A stretch of 64,000 nt of DNA, taken from NCBI RefSeq assembly GCF_000340215.1, contig NW_006921542.1, forward strand, positions 772,267-836,266. The letters run 5' to 3'. Made by a program: the position numbers and the translations under genes. This document shows positions 1-12,840 of the stretch, one piece after another. Source of the DNA: Pseudocercospora fijiensis CIRAD86 (lineage: Eukaryota; Ascomycota; Dothideomycetes; Mycosphaerellales; Mycosphaerellaceae). How positions within the stretch are numbered: the stretch's first letter is position 1; each line of letters begins with the position of its first letter. Below the pieces are notes generated by a model. The model ran no database searches. It was not told the origin of the DNA and saw only the letters and a program-made list of their open reading frames with translations.

Positions 1-1560
1 GGAAGCTATACGGTTAAGTTAATAGACTAGCGTCTAAGCGTCGACTTCTAGGCGAAAGAACACTCTAAAGAGCTAAGGTCGGAACTTCTTAAGAGCTTTA
101 TAGACACTAAGGCACTCCCGCTTGCTAGTATCGTATCGGGCCTCGATTAGTTTCTATAGACCGGACTCGTACCGGATAGGGTAACGTAAGGAGGGCTCCT
201 TACGATTATACTATATTAGTATCTCGCCGTAGCCTTCCCCGCTCGAGTCGATAGTAACAATTAGTAGACCTGCGCCTTCCGAGTAGTTAATAGAGGTAAG
301 CGTAGGCGCGCTAACAAGTGCCTTAGTAACCTTGTCCTTAGCGGCTTAGTAAACGGAGGTCTATTCAAACTCTACATCTTTCTTAAGTAAGGCGTATAGA
401 GGCTTGTATACTAACGCAAAGTTTTCGACCTAGATACGGAAGTAGGAGACTACTCTAAGCCAGATCCGGATATCTTTCTAATAGGTAGGGTCTAGCTAGG
501 ACACAATCTTTAGAACCCGTATATTGTTAGGATAGCGGCCGTTCTCGTTAGTAATAAACCTAATAATGTTTATGCGCTTATATAGGAGCTAAAGCTTTTC
601 CCTATATACTATTAAGTTAGCCCGGTCTAAGTCGTAGAGGACACTATCGAGGTTCTAGATATATTTAAGAAAGAACCTCCGAATGCTAGGCTCTACTTCT
701 TCGTTGTTATACCTAGTTTTAGGCCCTTTAATGCCGATATCGTTAAGGAAAGGCATCGCAGTATAAGAAATGTAAGCCGCGAGGACTTAGTTTATAATAC
801 GCAAGAACTAGGCTACTAAGTTAGTCGCCCCTTAGGGAAGGGTAGTTTGTCGGTATAGTCTAAGAGGCGTTTCGAAACTAGTTAGGTCTCTGCTATTAGG
901 GTAGAGAGGTATCTAGTCGTAGCCCGAGAATATATTAACTAGCGAAGCTACTATAGAGTTAGTAAAGGCTTCTAAGAACCTATTAGTCTCCGGAGGAAGA
1001 TTAGCATCTCTAATCGTAACTACGTTAAACTTCTAGGCAGCGTTAATTAGCCGGTACTTCTTTAGTTCCCTAAGAGCTGTCTTCTTCTAAACTAGGAAGT
1101 ATAGATTGCGATACGAGGCATAGGAAGGCTCTAAGGTACTAGCCTTTATACGCTGCCGTATCATGTCCTTAACTATACCTCTTAGGCTTAGGTTTAGCTT
1201 GAACCCTAGGTAAGCCTAAGGCTTATACTCGATCGTTCGGATCCTCTATAGAGGGGCAACCTCCGGGTTAATCCTGCCTAGATACGTAAAGTTATATACT
1301 AATACGGCTTCGCGGTTGTACAGAAGCTCGTATAGCAAATCTAGCTTAAGATCCGAAAGCTCGATACTAGGTTTGATTTTAGCTAGTCTCTCCGGCGTTA
1401 GCCTTAAACCCCTAGGAATAGTAGAGAACTTTTTTATAATATACCTCTAGTCGTACGGACTATCCCTAGGTATTAATATCGCTTCGCGGTTAAGGCACTT
1501 TTGTCGCTAGTTAGGATTTCCGCTAGGATTAGACCTATTAGTTATATATACGCTACCTTT
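1..1560 (-). pseudogene. Ty3 Pol: reverse transcriptase and RNase H (fossil)
   Basis: The reverse complement of about 720-780 reads LPFL-DDIG-IKGP style residues (FLNDIGIKGP), the region around the RT catalytic aspartates of fungal Ty3 elements. About 1-250 reads TIDSSGEGYGEI, then RYPIRYESGL, then a KRECLSVYKALKKFRP-type block, which is the RNase H start and the conserved RYESGLW...KRECR...LKKFRHWL region. In the family this polyprotein makes cDNA from element RNA in cytoplasmic particles. Many TAG/TAA stops make it non-coding. No frame break other than RIP-type stops was needed to follow the blocks I read; I did not trace every codon. Confidence 0.82.
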
Positions 1561-2999
1561 TACGGGCTTAATCTTGTTAGCTACCCTCTTATATAGGGTA
1601 TATACACTAACCGCTCTTAATACCCGAGCCCTCTCCCTTTGACGTTAGGCCCGGAGATTAGCGTAATAGAACAGCGCGTAAACTTTATTAGAAGTCTCCT
1701 TAAGTCGGTAGGTATACAGCTAGTAATCCTAATTTATAATTCCGGCGAAAACGTTAGATTCCTAATAATACCCCTAGGGTGTTATTCGATCGGCGCTCTA
1801 ATTAGTTAGTTCGGATTCGGGCTCGGGTAGATCCGCTTCCGGCGGCGATAATTGCGACAGCATTATTACCGAGATTCGTGTACTAGGTTGTCGTTGCCGT
1901 ATTGTTATACTCGCTATCGCTTCGAGTATTCGCCTCCTTAGTATAGAGCCTAGAAACTTGCCTTAACGTACGGAGCGGCGTACCTCTAGATATAACCTAT
2001 TTAAGCTACACTAACTTATAGCGCAGATTGCCGGTCTTATAACCGCGCTATAGCGTTTCCCGAAGAGCGCTTAGAAGTAGTAAGGATATCCTCGTAGGAC
2101 TTGTAGCTAGTGTTTCCGATATAACTAGTAAATACGACTCGGTTACCCTTCTAGTTAGCGATAGTTCCTTCCTAGGAGCTGTCGTCGTAGTTGCGCTAGA
2201 TATCCCGGGTTATACGAGACTATAGACGACCTAGAATAATTGGCGTATTCGGGTTAGCGGCAATCTAGAAGGTAAAGGAAAAGTATATACCGAAAGCGTC
2301 TACTATAACATTGTAGTAGGCACCTACTAGCGCAACCTCCCTATTTACTCCCTATATACTAAGGGAAATATCTCTATTTATTAGTAGTCGGAGCTGTTTA
2401 GCCTAGCGCTCACTTATAATAAGTGACTCTAAACCATTATTAAGCATTGCTAGCAACTACTAACTATAGCTTCCGATAGCAACTTAAATACAGATAGCGG
2501 GAACGACGGCGAAGGAACGGGTAACTGCGGAAAGGTCTATATTATTAGGGATAGAGTAAAGCTCCTTAGGTCGAGGAGGTCCCGCTCGACCGATTTATTA
2601 GCTAGTAAATCGGACAGCCTTAATAGATACTAAAACCGAAGTAGGGTCGGCATTATTACTATCCCCTCGGCCTATCTCCTTAATCCCCTCTTCGTTAGCA
2701 TCGTCGATAGTCTCCTAGCTCTCGTAGGTTACTAATTCGCCTTCTACTAACTCCTAGGCCCCTAAAAATTCCGGAAGGAACTATAGGGAAGAGACGTCGA
2801 TATAGTCCTCTCGCCCCTATTTGCGTCGGAGGGCTACAAGGTCTTTTATAAAGGTAGTATCGTTAGGAATCCGGCTCTAGAATAGGTTAGTAGGCAAACC
2901 GTATACTAGAAGCTCTCCTATAGATACGTTAGACTTAAGGTCTAGGAACTATAAAGCCTAGAAGAGAGCATTTGCCTTTGTGTCGTAAGAGTTAGTAGG

Positions 3000-4880
3000 C
3001 CCGGTACTATACTTCTTTATATATCTATTAAAGCGAAAGCTCTTTAGGTCGGCTAACTTTCGTTTGTAGGCCGGCGGGTTAGCTAGGCCTAGGGTACTAC
3101 TAAGGTCGGTAGTATTATCCTCTATATCGATATCTAGAGTCTCTAGGACCTCCGGAGTAGCTGTACTAGCTCGGGTTGTACGGTCTTTAGCTGTCTAGAG
3201 TGTCTTAGTCTTAGCGACTAATTCTCGCTGTTTCTTAGCCTTGTTAGCTGCCTGCTTCTTAAGTATCCTAGTAGGGGCTGCCGCACTAGGGCGGGTAGGG
3301 TTCTGCGGGCTCTTACCCTTGCCCTAGGACTAGGTTTAGGACGACTAAGTTTGGGACCTTATAGCAGCGTAGATATCTATACTATTCTTAGTAACCGCGT
3401 AAACATTAGTAACTACGTCCGGGTCCTAAGACACAAAGTTGACTTTAATAGGCTTAGTAGTACCGTTACTACTCCGCTCCTTAACCTGTTTTGCCCTAAC
3501 CTTCTAAGTTTCTCGTTTAGCAATAGCGGCGAGGGTACTATTCCTAGTATCCTTAAACTCGATCTTACTACTATACTTCTTCTCTAGAAGACTCCTAAGT
3601 TAAGGCAGCTTCGGGGCTCTACGATCCTACTCGAAGTTAATCTTGTCGCCGGTATCGGTATAGTAGAACCGACTATTTACTTATATAACGAGCTTCCTCT
3701 TAAGAAGCTCTTTCTAGATAGGGCAGTCTAATTGAATATATTTAAAACTACCGCACATCTAGTACTTGCTATCTAAGTTAGAATAGATTTTTCGCATAGC
3801 GTAGACGTTAACTAAAGGGGCCTTAGGGTAGTTAGGATCGGAAATCTAGTAGACCGGTAGCATATCCTTTAGTATACTAGCATTAATAACCTCCCTAACT
3901 CGCTATAGTGCTTTCGTATTAAGGTTAAGCTAGGCTAGGGACTTAGCTAAGTCCGCAACGTCCTAAGAGTGCTTAGTAACAGTAGGAGTTACGGTCTTAG
4001 GACCGCTCTACGACTTAGGAAGGAACTTAGGTCCTCTACTTCCCGAGGCGTCGCTCTTTACCTAAGCTAGGTTATTCCTGTCCTCGCCGTAAATGAACTT
4101 CTTCGCATTAGCGGAGCTGTTAATGTCGTCCTTAATAGCCTCTAGGACCTCTTTATACTTCCTAAAGGTCTCGGGATTAGCTTCGTTAAGCTTGTAGCGA
4201 CGGAAGACACGCTTAGCCGTAGACTACGGCAACCCTTTAGGGAGCAGCCTCGTTCCCTAAGAATTCTCGAGGTCCTACTAGTTAATACCGTCCGCTAACT
4301 TAATAAACTCGCGGACATACTCCTTTAGGTCGTTATCTTCGGTACGCCTCTCTATATAGAGGTTCTTAAGCTACGTACGACTGCCTTTAATGCGACGGCT
4401 ATCGCGATCCCGATACTCCCTTATAAAGGCCTATTTAAAGACCTCCTAGTCGGCATTAGACTTATCGTCCTTTTCTAGGTAGCTAACTAGGGTTCTAAGG
4501 GTTCGGTAAAGCTTAGTAATAGTAGTCCTCGTAAGGGACCGGACCTTATACTAGTCCGACTCCTCTTCGAGTCCGTACTCGGTTAAGTTGTCCTTAAAGC
4601 GTTCTACGTGCGCCGTAGCGTTCTACCCTTCGAACAAAGGGTTCCTACTACTTCCCGGCTCTAGCGGGCGACGCCTATTCTAACGGAGAAGGTTAGTTTG
4701 CCCTTAAATTATCTTTATAACGACATTATAGAGAGCCTCGGGCGTAGAAGGCTCGACAGCCTCTAGTTCGATAGCGCTTATAACAACTAGTCGTCGCCTG
4801 ATTTCTTCGTTAATAGGGTCCGGTAGGTTATTAGATTCCGAAGATTCCGCTAATTCGTAATGCTCGCTTTCGCTAGAGCT
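3000..4880 (-). pseudogene. Ty3 Gag with zinc knuckle (fossil)
   Basis: The minus strand at about 3650-3760 reads MCGSFKYIQLDC, a CCHC-type nucleic-acid-binding knuckle in which the His position is now Tyr (CAT to TAT, a RIP change). It is followed by a basic stretch, as at the end of fungal Ty3 Gag. The N-terminal end is placed near 4.88 kb, upstream of a change to non-coding leader. Gag forms the virus-like particle and packages element RNA. The product is dead through multiple nonsense codons. A short plus-strand ORF at 3351-3587 lies inside this gene and is a shadow. Confidence 0.65.
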
Positions 4881-4990
4881 TATTCGATTGTTATAAAGTA
4901 GTTAAAATGAAATGCTATAAGAAAGTATTTTTAGTATATATTGTAGGTTTGGTTTGTTTCGATATTGCTATACGAGAAAATAGTATACTA

Positions 4991-5940
4991 GGCTATTTTC
5001 TTCTAATATTACCCCCGGGGTAGCATTAGAGTTTAGTCTCCTAGGGGTCGCCTAGATACCCCTAGGAGCTTTAATTTAGTAAATTTAGACAAAAGCCGCT
5101 CGGAGGAAGGAACTGCAATCTCTATTTACCTCTAGATCCTAGAAACTAGCCACTTTACTAACTATCGTTATCTCCTTTAGCTAGGCAAGGGGGCGGGGAC
5201 CTTCTTTTTCTAGTAGAAGGCTAAGCACTATCCGAACGAGGTAGCGAATCCCGAAACAATCTACCCGGTTAATAGGGGAACTGTCTAGGCATCTGACCTG
5301 TAATCTAGAAATTGCTATCGTATAGATAGTCTTAGCAAACCAAGTAAGGCCGATAGGTAATTAATCTATCTCCTCCTTAGGCGGGCAGTAGCTTATCTCG
5401 AGTAAGCGGTACTAAATAGGTCTTCGACCCGGAGCCGAGTCCTTAGAAGCTAGCTATAGTTATAGACTAGGCCCTAAGCTATAATAGTCCTAAGGGTTTG
5501 TAGCTTTTCGGGGTTAAAGCGATGCCCTCGTTAAGAGGTTTCTCTGCTTGTCGTAACGGCCCTTTAAGATACTTCGGTATCGTCCGTATCGTAGGCTCTT
5601 GTCGTGCCCTCGCTTCGGTTATAGCTATTCGTACCTAGAGACTACCTTTAACATACCCGAACCTGTTAGATATAAAGAGATAGCCCTACCTTCGGCTCTA
5701 ATAAAGGACGGAAACCAACACTACTACCACCTCTTATAGCAATAGTATAGGCTACCGAGGGTAATATAACCTATAGCAATACGGGCAGCTATGTTTAGCA
5801 AGATAGGATAACGAGACTGTCGCTTAGGCTAATAACTAGAGCCCTACAATATAGGCATTGTAGAAGTGTAACATAAACAATGTGCTATACGAGGTTAGTA
5901 ATCTGTCTACTCTATAGAAGGAGGCCTCTTATATAGGCTC
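4991..5940. mobile_element. Probable 5' leader/LTR of element A
   Basis: This non-coding stretch lies upstream of the A gag. It includes a C/G-run (about 5010-5022) resembling that at the pol end of elements B and C. A block at about 5668-5700 (core GATAGCCCTACCTTCGGCTC) recurs about 1.06 kb upstream of gag in element D (about 56,140-56,170), which supports a shared leader or LTR. I could not pair two LTRs for A because its 3' end is outside the window. Confidence 0.4.
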
Positions 5941-6342
5941 AAAACTAGCCTATAGGTATAGGGCCGGTTACTAGCTAATAGTAGGTATCGATAGTCGTAG
6001 GTATCGATAGTTAAATCGTATATAAGAGCTAGGCGAGAAGCGTAAATACGAGGAAGCGATAAGGATACCGAGTCCCGCTAAGACCCTGCATTTAGTATAG
6101 TAGAGTACTTAATTAGTAGGATTAAACGTTATAGCTGCTTTCTTCTACGTATTTATAATACTAACCTTTACGACTTTTATAATAGTATATTACTAATAGA
6201 GCTAGATACGTCGATTTAGCGCATTTCTAGTAAATAGCGCTAATAAAAGTGTCTAATACGATAACGACGGCCGCCTTAGGTACTAAAAACTGCCTTCGAA
6301 ATCCGAGAAGGTAGTAATACTAGCGAGACTAGTAATACTATC

Positions 6343-6432
6343 GATACTAGCGATACTAGCGATACTAGCGATACTAGCGATACTAGCGATACTAGCGATA
6401 CTAGCGATACTAGCGATACTAGCGATACTAGT
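6343..6432 (+). repeat. 9-bp minisatellite, ten copies of GATACTAGC
   Basis: Ten head-to-tail copies of GATACTAGC (the last ends in T), preceded by degenerate copies from about 6325. The unit is a multiple of three and encodes Asp-Thr-Ser on the plus strand, in a frame with coding-like sequence either side. It may be a repeat tract within an old protein gene. The array is homogeneous despite surrounding RIP because the unit contains no CpA or TpG. Confidence 0.9.
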
Positions 6433-7270
6433 ACTATTCCTCCTATACTATAGGTATTAGTACTATAATATATATAGTAAGAAAATATACGTAGGGCGAT
6501 AATATATATCGAGCGCTCGTAAAAGCACCCTTTAAGAAGCTATAATAGCCCTCTTACGTTAACGCCCTCTATTACTTAGACTCTTTATAGAACGATTATT
6601 CCAATAAGTAGATACTATATAAGGTAGAGAAAACGAATAGTAGCGTCCGGGGATCTAATTAACTAGCGGTACTAAGCGGCTATAGAAGTATATACTCCGA
6701 AGTATACTAAAATTATATATAGCCTATATAGTACGCGTAATACGTAATAATTAACGTATTCTATTACTAACTATAGTACGTATAACTAAAGACAAGGTAT
6801 ATAGGACGGAACTTATTAAGCGAAATAATAATAGCTTATTCGCTAACGCGATATATATTAGTTCCTAGACAATAATTAAGTATAACCGTATACTTAGTAT
6901 CTCTAAGAGATACTATAGAAAAGCTTGTCGAGCGCGTTATAGTCGTATAGTAATATTAATATACTTGCTAGGAAGGAGGGGTACTATAGTCGGGTAATAC
7001 TCTTAATACGCTTTCGGTTCGGTTCGGTACGTACTATAGTCGAATAGCAGTCTTAATACGTAAAGGGCTATAGTCGTATAGTAGTGCTATAGTCCTATAG
7101 CAGTAAAGACTAAGACTAAGCGCCTTCGGGCTTAAGTATATAGTATACTAGAGGCCCTTACGTAACGACTAAGGTTATTATAACTAATAGTCCTAACGAA
7201 GGCGTAATACCGACTTAACTAGATACGCGTATATTATCCTATAAAGAATCCGAACGTAGGAAGCCTATAG

Positions 7271-7409
7271 CCGCTACTTAAGGTATACCTTACTAAAGAG
7301 TTTTTACCGAGTTAGACCTATAGTAATACTACGAACCTATTAACCTACTTAGTAGGAGAGTCGCTATCGAGCCGCTACTTAAGGTATACCTTACTAAAGA
7401 GTTTTTACC
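7271..7409 (+). repeat. Direct repeat, two copies about 37 bp, 101 bp apart
   Basis: A block beginning CCGCTACTTAAGGTATACC and running to GAGTTTTTACC occurs at 7271 and again at 7372 with almost no difference. Because 101 is not a multiple of three, the two copies cannot both be read in the same frame. It is a short local duplication of unknown origin. Confidence 0.8.
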
Positions 7410-8619
7410 TCCGCTAATCTATCTAAGACCTCTATAGTTTATACTAAGACTGCGATATTCTAATAATAACTATACTCTTCCGGTTAAATACGTAGTCGGC
7501 CCCTACTAAAGTAATAGAAAACAACCTACTCGCTAGGAGAGTTGCCTTCGTAACGTCTCCCTTAGCAAAGCCTATCGGAGACTAAACCTCGAAGAGAAAG
7601 GACTAGATAAACTCTACCTATCGAGGAACCTTAACTATTAGATAAGCGGCTCTATCGGTAGCAAGCTATAGAACTAGTAGGGAATAGTATTAATCGCTAT
7701 AGAGCTACCTATATACGATAAAGAGGTATCGATACTATTACTATTAGAAGCCGATAGCTAGTGTATTACTGGGGGTATTAGTATATAGTATATATATAAT
7801 AAAGAAGAAAAAGAAGGTAGAAAGCGGATATCTATATATGCCGCGTAGGTAAGCTTTGCCTCTACTAATAGTATTACGCTATTTATACGACAATAGCAAG
7901 GCATTAATAACGGCTATATATAACCGTACCTATTATTAAGGCTATAGCCGCTAACTACTACTAGTTAAATGCCTAAGGCTAGAATTGCTACAATTTGCTA
8001 GGGACTAGAGGTATAGGCAAGAACTTCGTATTAGGCTATAGCTAGTTTATTAAACGCTAGCTCTTATAGATATAGCTTAACCTACGCTAAGTATTAACGT
8101 CTAATAAAATTAGATAGTAATAGGATCTGCCGAAAATTACTAATACTTTAATGCAATCTATTAAAAAGCTCTTCGGGACGATAATTATAACGACTATTTA
8201 GAATATACTCTACGCTCGTTAGCCGACGTAGCTCTTTACTCGAGTTATAGAAATTCCTAGAGGCCTCCTTTAGTATTAGGCGCTCTAAATTTATATAGGA
8301 ACTAAGTCTAAAGCGAAGCTAATAGTAGAGACCGCTACTCTAACTAAGACCCCGACTGCCGCTAGTTAGAGTAACGCTAGTTATTAAGCTATTATCGTAC
8401 GCCTAGCTAAACCCTTCGACTTTATAAATATCTCCGACGAGGTACGTACTCTAGTCTACCGCTACTACTTTGCCGCTAACCGCCTAGTTAATAGGGCTAT
8501 CGTTATCGACGGTAAGCGCACTTAGAGGATAAAGCTAGTACCTAAGAGATAAAGCTAGTAAGGAAGGCTTAAATAGTAGACACAGCAGGTTAGATTACTA
8601 TAAACGAATATAAAAGCTA

Positions 8620-11600
8620 GATTTATTTAATCCTTAATTGCTATAGCCGCTACTATTATCTATTGCTATTATAAGAGCCTTATCTAGGTCTACTTAGTCG
8701 TCGCCTATCGTATCGACTACTTCGATATCCGTATCGATTAGCTAAGCCTAGCTATCTACGTACGAGATAGTATCGACCTACTTAGAGTCCTTATTATCGA
8801 TAGTAGTACTATATATATATTACTACGATTAGTTATAGCCTAACGACTAGCCTTAGTAGTCTCTATGTCTTCTACTACCGTATCCGTAATAGTAGAGCGA
8901 CCTTTAAAGTACTCCTTATTGCTTTAGTTAAACGTAGCGACGTTTTCGCGGATTAAATTACTACTAATCTACTAGATATTATCCGACAGATATCTACCTT
9001 TATTTCTATACGGAGCTATAAAGCTATTGGTAAATAGCTTCTCTATACGGCTAAAGACATTAATAGCTATATTCTTATAGGTATAGTAACTACTTAGCTT
9101 AATACTAGTAAAGGAGGTTATTATATTACGTAGTAGTCGAGCCGGCTCGCGGTTAAGGGCGATCTTCTTAAAGGTTGCTAGTAGGTTATAAGTCGAGTTA
9201 CTAATGCGATTAATATCTTCTAAGTACTCGTAGTTACAGTCTTATAGATCTTAAGCTACTTATCCGCCGCTATTATATAACCTTTCTTGCTATTAGTAAT
9301 AATACTAGTAGATAGAATAGCCTCTTAGCGGATATTATTATAGCCTAGACTAAGTAGCTATCGCTTATATATTATTATCCGACTATAATTTCCCTACTTA
9401 GTACTAAGGAATCTAGGGATTAGACAGTTAACGGATCGACGGAGATAACTAATATCTACGTTATAGACCCTAAGGCGTAGGGTAAGGAATATCTTAATCT
9501 CCTATATTATCCGAGCTATAGTAGTATACTAGGCATTAGGTACTAGCTTACTAACGCGGTACGGCAAGCTACGCTATACCTCGATAGATAGGAGCTTCTT
9601 TCTATAGATATCCTATACTATCTTAGCCTAGATAGGGCCTCCTATACTATATCTATACGGCTCTCCTTCCTAGAGATTACAACGCGGCTATACTTAGACA
9701 ACTACTTAATAGCCGTACCGATAATACGAGCCTAGAATATAGTCTTTAGAAGCCGAAGGATCTCGAAGAATTTTAGCTTCGTACTACTAACCTTATTCTC
9801 GCTATAGTAGAATATAGTATCGCCTGTTGCTATCTAAGCGCTTAGAAGAGGGTTCCTATCGCTATTCTTATCCTAGTATATACGTAGGATAGTAAATATA
9901 TAGTTTGTAATAGTATAGAACTAGGCTAGCGATATAAGGAGGCTATCGCGCTTATCGTATAGGTCCTTATTCTCGATACTCTCGTTACGTACGCTATGCC
10001 TACGTACGATAGTTATATTATCGCAATTTTATATATATAGAGGTCCCTCTAGCCCGCTTATAAAGTCCTTATCGCGGTCTAGGTCCTAGAACTTAAGTAG
10101 GATCTCGTCCTATATAGTATATATACCCTTAATAGTCGCCTTATCGTTAAAGGAAATAGGCTACGAATATACCTCTCTATAGGCTGGGACTAACTTATTA
10201 ATTACTAGCTATACTAGTCGCTTTAGGTTACTACCGCTCTTCTCGAATATTGCCTTTACGGCCTCTAGAAACGTATACGTAATAGCCTTATCGATATAGA
10301 AGAGCGTAGTCTTAATACTAATATTAGAAACCTCCTCTCTATCCGGTCGTATTACCTTATCTTTATAGATATTCTTAAAGATCTTATTAGCGTTTAGCGG
10401 CTTATCGTAATAGATTATCTTCTTCTTTAGGCTACCCTTCGGAATATGCTTATTAATAGCTATATAAGAGGTAGTTATAGCTCCTATCTAGTTAGTATCG
10501 CTAGTAGCCTAGTCGGGGTAGTTATATAGCTTAGCAATTTACGTCTCTATATAACAAGCATTCTTATCTATTAATATCTAGATAGTCTAATATACTAGAG
10601 TAATATTTAGGTTATTTAAGACCTCGATCGTACGACGACTCGTACTATTACTAACGAGGAATATTCTAAGGGCCTTTAGAAAGAATAATGCCTTAATATA
10701 AGATATAGAATATAGGACTTAAGAGGTTAGTAGCGTCGTACGCTTCCGTATAATATTACGCTTATTTACGAACTTAGTCCGGTACTAGTAATAATCGCGA
10801 CGTACGTTAGGTAGTAGATTCTAGCTAAGTAACTAATACTATATAGGAGCGACCTATTAGATAGTATCGTCTATATCTACGAGGTCGATTTCGAAGGTAT
10901 AGAACTCCGGTTTGTATATACTAAACAAATCCTTACTAATTAGGCTCTTTAGCTTATTACAAATAATACGAGTACTAAATAAGCGATCTTCTAGAAAGGT
11001 TTCGATAATAGCCTAGAGGTTCTTTTCGTATTACTTAGAGCGCTTAGTAGTCTTATAAGTTTTAGTAGACGTAGATACTTTGTCGCCTAGTTTATCGACT
11101 AGATATATAACGAAGTAGGCTATACTAACCTTGTTCTATACTATAGTATCCTTTAGCTCCTTATAATAATTATCGAGGAGCCGCTTAAGCGGAACGTCTT
11201 TACTAGTACGGCGTGCAATTTCCTCTTTCTCTTTCTCTCTATCTTTATTTTTATCTTTATCGACCCTATTATCTTTATCGCGAGTATCTAACTCCTCGTT
11301 ACTACTAAGATCTTCGTCTTCTTCGCTAAGGTCTTTATCTATAGTCTCTAACTCCGACTACTTATCTTCGAAGTCGCTAACCCTAGCTATATCCGCTAGT
11401 TATACGATAGTCTCTAGTATATCGCTTAGGAAGCCGCTTATAGAGTATATCGGTAATACTACTATCTATCTAGGAAGAGGTAGACCAACTAGAGCGTACT
11501 ACTAACCTAGCTAGTCTAGAAGTAGCGTATTATCTAAATCCTAGTCTATTAGATCGCTACTATCGTCTTACTACTAAGGTAGAAGGATTAGATTAACTTT

Positions 11601-11810
11601 ATCGTCGTAATTATATACTATTATCTTACTAGAAGGTTCGTTAGATATCTTAATAGACTCGAGAGCTAGTAGCTATACTAGTAGCGGTAGTAGTAGTAGT
11701 GCTAGTAGTAGTTCTAGTAGCAGTAGTAGTAGCGGTACTAGTAGCGGTAGTAGTAGTACTAGTAGCGACTTTTAGGTATTTTAACCTTAGCTTTAGAGTT
11801 ACAACTACTA
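8620..11810 (-). pseudogene. Large fossil ORF, DUF6589-like fungal protein
   Basis: The minus strand can be followed for about 3.1 kb with stops almost only TAG/TAA. It has an acidic/charged segment (about 11.2-11.45 kb: Asp/Glu/Lys-rich, many DKDK repeats), then a block with ALFFLKALRIFLVSNSTSRR, and later KVIRPDREE and QDEILLKF-DLDRDKDF blocks. The order and flavour recall the uncharacterised fungal DUF6589 family (a repeated, probably transposon-borne family), but this is recognition by eye and could be wrong. Ends are approximate. It is non-functional as it stands. Confidence 0.4.
11667..11768. repeat. Trinucleotide tract (AGT/AGC/GGT)n
   Basis: Imperfect trinucleotide repeat built from AGT, AGC, GGT and ACT, about 100 bp. 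The plus strand reads Ser/Gly-rich and the minus strand Thr/Ala-rich. It sits at the 5' end of the minus-strand fossil ORF, where low-complexity Thr tails are common. Period three suggests a coding origin. Confidence 0.8.
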
Positions 11811-11869
11811 TATAGTAGTAACTTAATAACTATATATATATAAAAGGTGTTTAGAAATAGTCTACGAAG

Positions 11870-12840
11870 GACCTCGAAGTATCGAGTGGGCTATAGGAAG
11901 GTTATTAATTGCCCTCGAAGGCTATATAGCGGTTAGTAGGCGTCGGACGGAATTTTCGCCTACCTAAATAACAATCGCCGGCGTTAGGAGAAAGACCTAT
12001 AAGTATTAGCTAGGCGATACGGATTAAGGTATTTCTAGTAGTATAGCTAGCTGCCTAGCAATCTAGATAGCTATAGTCGAGTCGGCTTAGTAGAATAGCG
12101 AAACCTTAATACGCTAATATCGTATAGACTTGTTTAATAGGTAGAATAAAGCGCAATTAGTAGGGCTATAACCCCCGCTATTTAGAATATCTTATATACG
12201 TTATAGTCTTATATTAGTGTTTAGTAGGCTAGTTTCGTATAAGTTTATATTAGGCTCGTAGGCGAACAATTAGGTAGAGTGCTCGTAATTAGTTATCGGT
12301 AAGTTCGGAAGCTAGCCCTAATTACTAATCTATTACGTATACTCTATCGCAATATAATCCCGATTTATATATCTAGGTATCTTAATTCTTTATACCTACG
12401 AGCCTTAATAGAGGAAGCTCCTATTATTAACTTCTAGTAGTATTATTAGAAACCTTAGCGGAGATTTAACGCGCTATATCGGGCACGATACCGAACTAGT
12501 TACTAATTAATAGCGCTATATTCTGCCTTAAACTATTAGCAAACTAAATAGCAATATACTTAAATTTATAATTATAGTGCCGTACTAAGCTTATAGTATA
12601 TATAAATCTTATCTACCCTAATTACCTTCCGCTAATATCGTCGGAAACTAGTATAGAAATTATAAAGCCTCGATAGAGTATATACGGAACTATTTAACGA
12701 TTAGTAGAGCCTTCGTTATCTTTATCCTCTTCTTACTATCGACGAACCTAGAAGTAATAGGCTTATATATCGTAAGCAAAGTGCCGTACTAGACTAGTTA
12801 AGAAAGTAGTAGTAGGGGCGATTTAAGCTATAGCGACTGT
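11870..12840. other. RIPed DNA with no recognised content
   Basis: TpA-rich sequence with scattered TAG/TAA in all frames. I recognised no protein family and no repeat ends. Confidence 0.4.

Larger units (their letters stand above)
1..4990 (-). mobile_element. Ty3/gypsy retrotransposon A, partial, RIP-degraded
   Basis: The element is read on the minus strand and enters the window inside RNase H, so integrase and the 3' LTR lie off the left edge. From right to left it shows gag (about 4.88-3.0 kb), a protease/linker stretch (about 3.0-1.56 kb), reverse transcriptase (about 1.5-0.65 kb) and RNase H (about 0.3-0 kb). Nearly all in-frame stops are TAG/TAA consistent with RIP of Gln and Trp codons. 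The subfamily resembles element D at 48.9-55.5 kb: both contain KGPKTRYNN after the RT active-site region and RYESGL in RNase H. Gene boundaries are approximate. Confidence 0.85.
5941..8600. other. Unassigned RIPed DNA
   Basis: No family was recognised. It is fully RIPed. The plus strand has coding-like stretches broken mainly by TAG/TAA (for example about 6250-6600 and 7600-8500), which suggests one or more old genes or element ORFs. It contains the 9-bp minisatellite and a 101-bp-spaced direct repeat listed separately. Confidence 0.4.

Noticed and set aside
3351..3587. 78-codon plus-strand ORF
   Set aside because: It lies antisense inside the gag region of element A. RIP lowers stop density on some opposite frames, so the ORF is a shadow.
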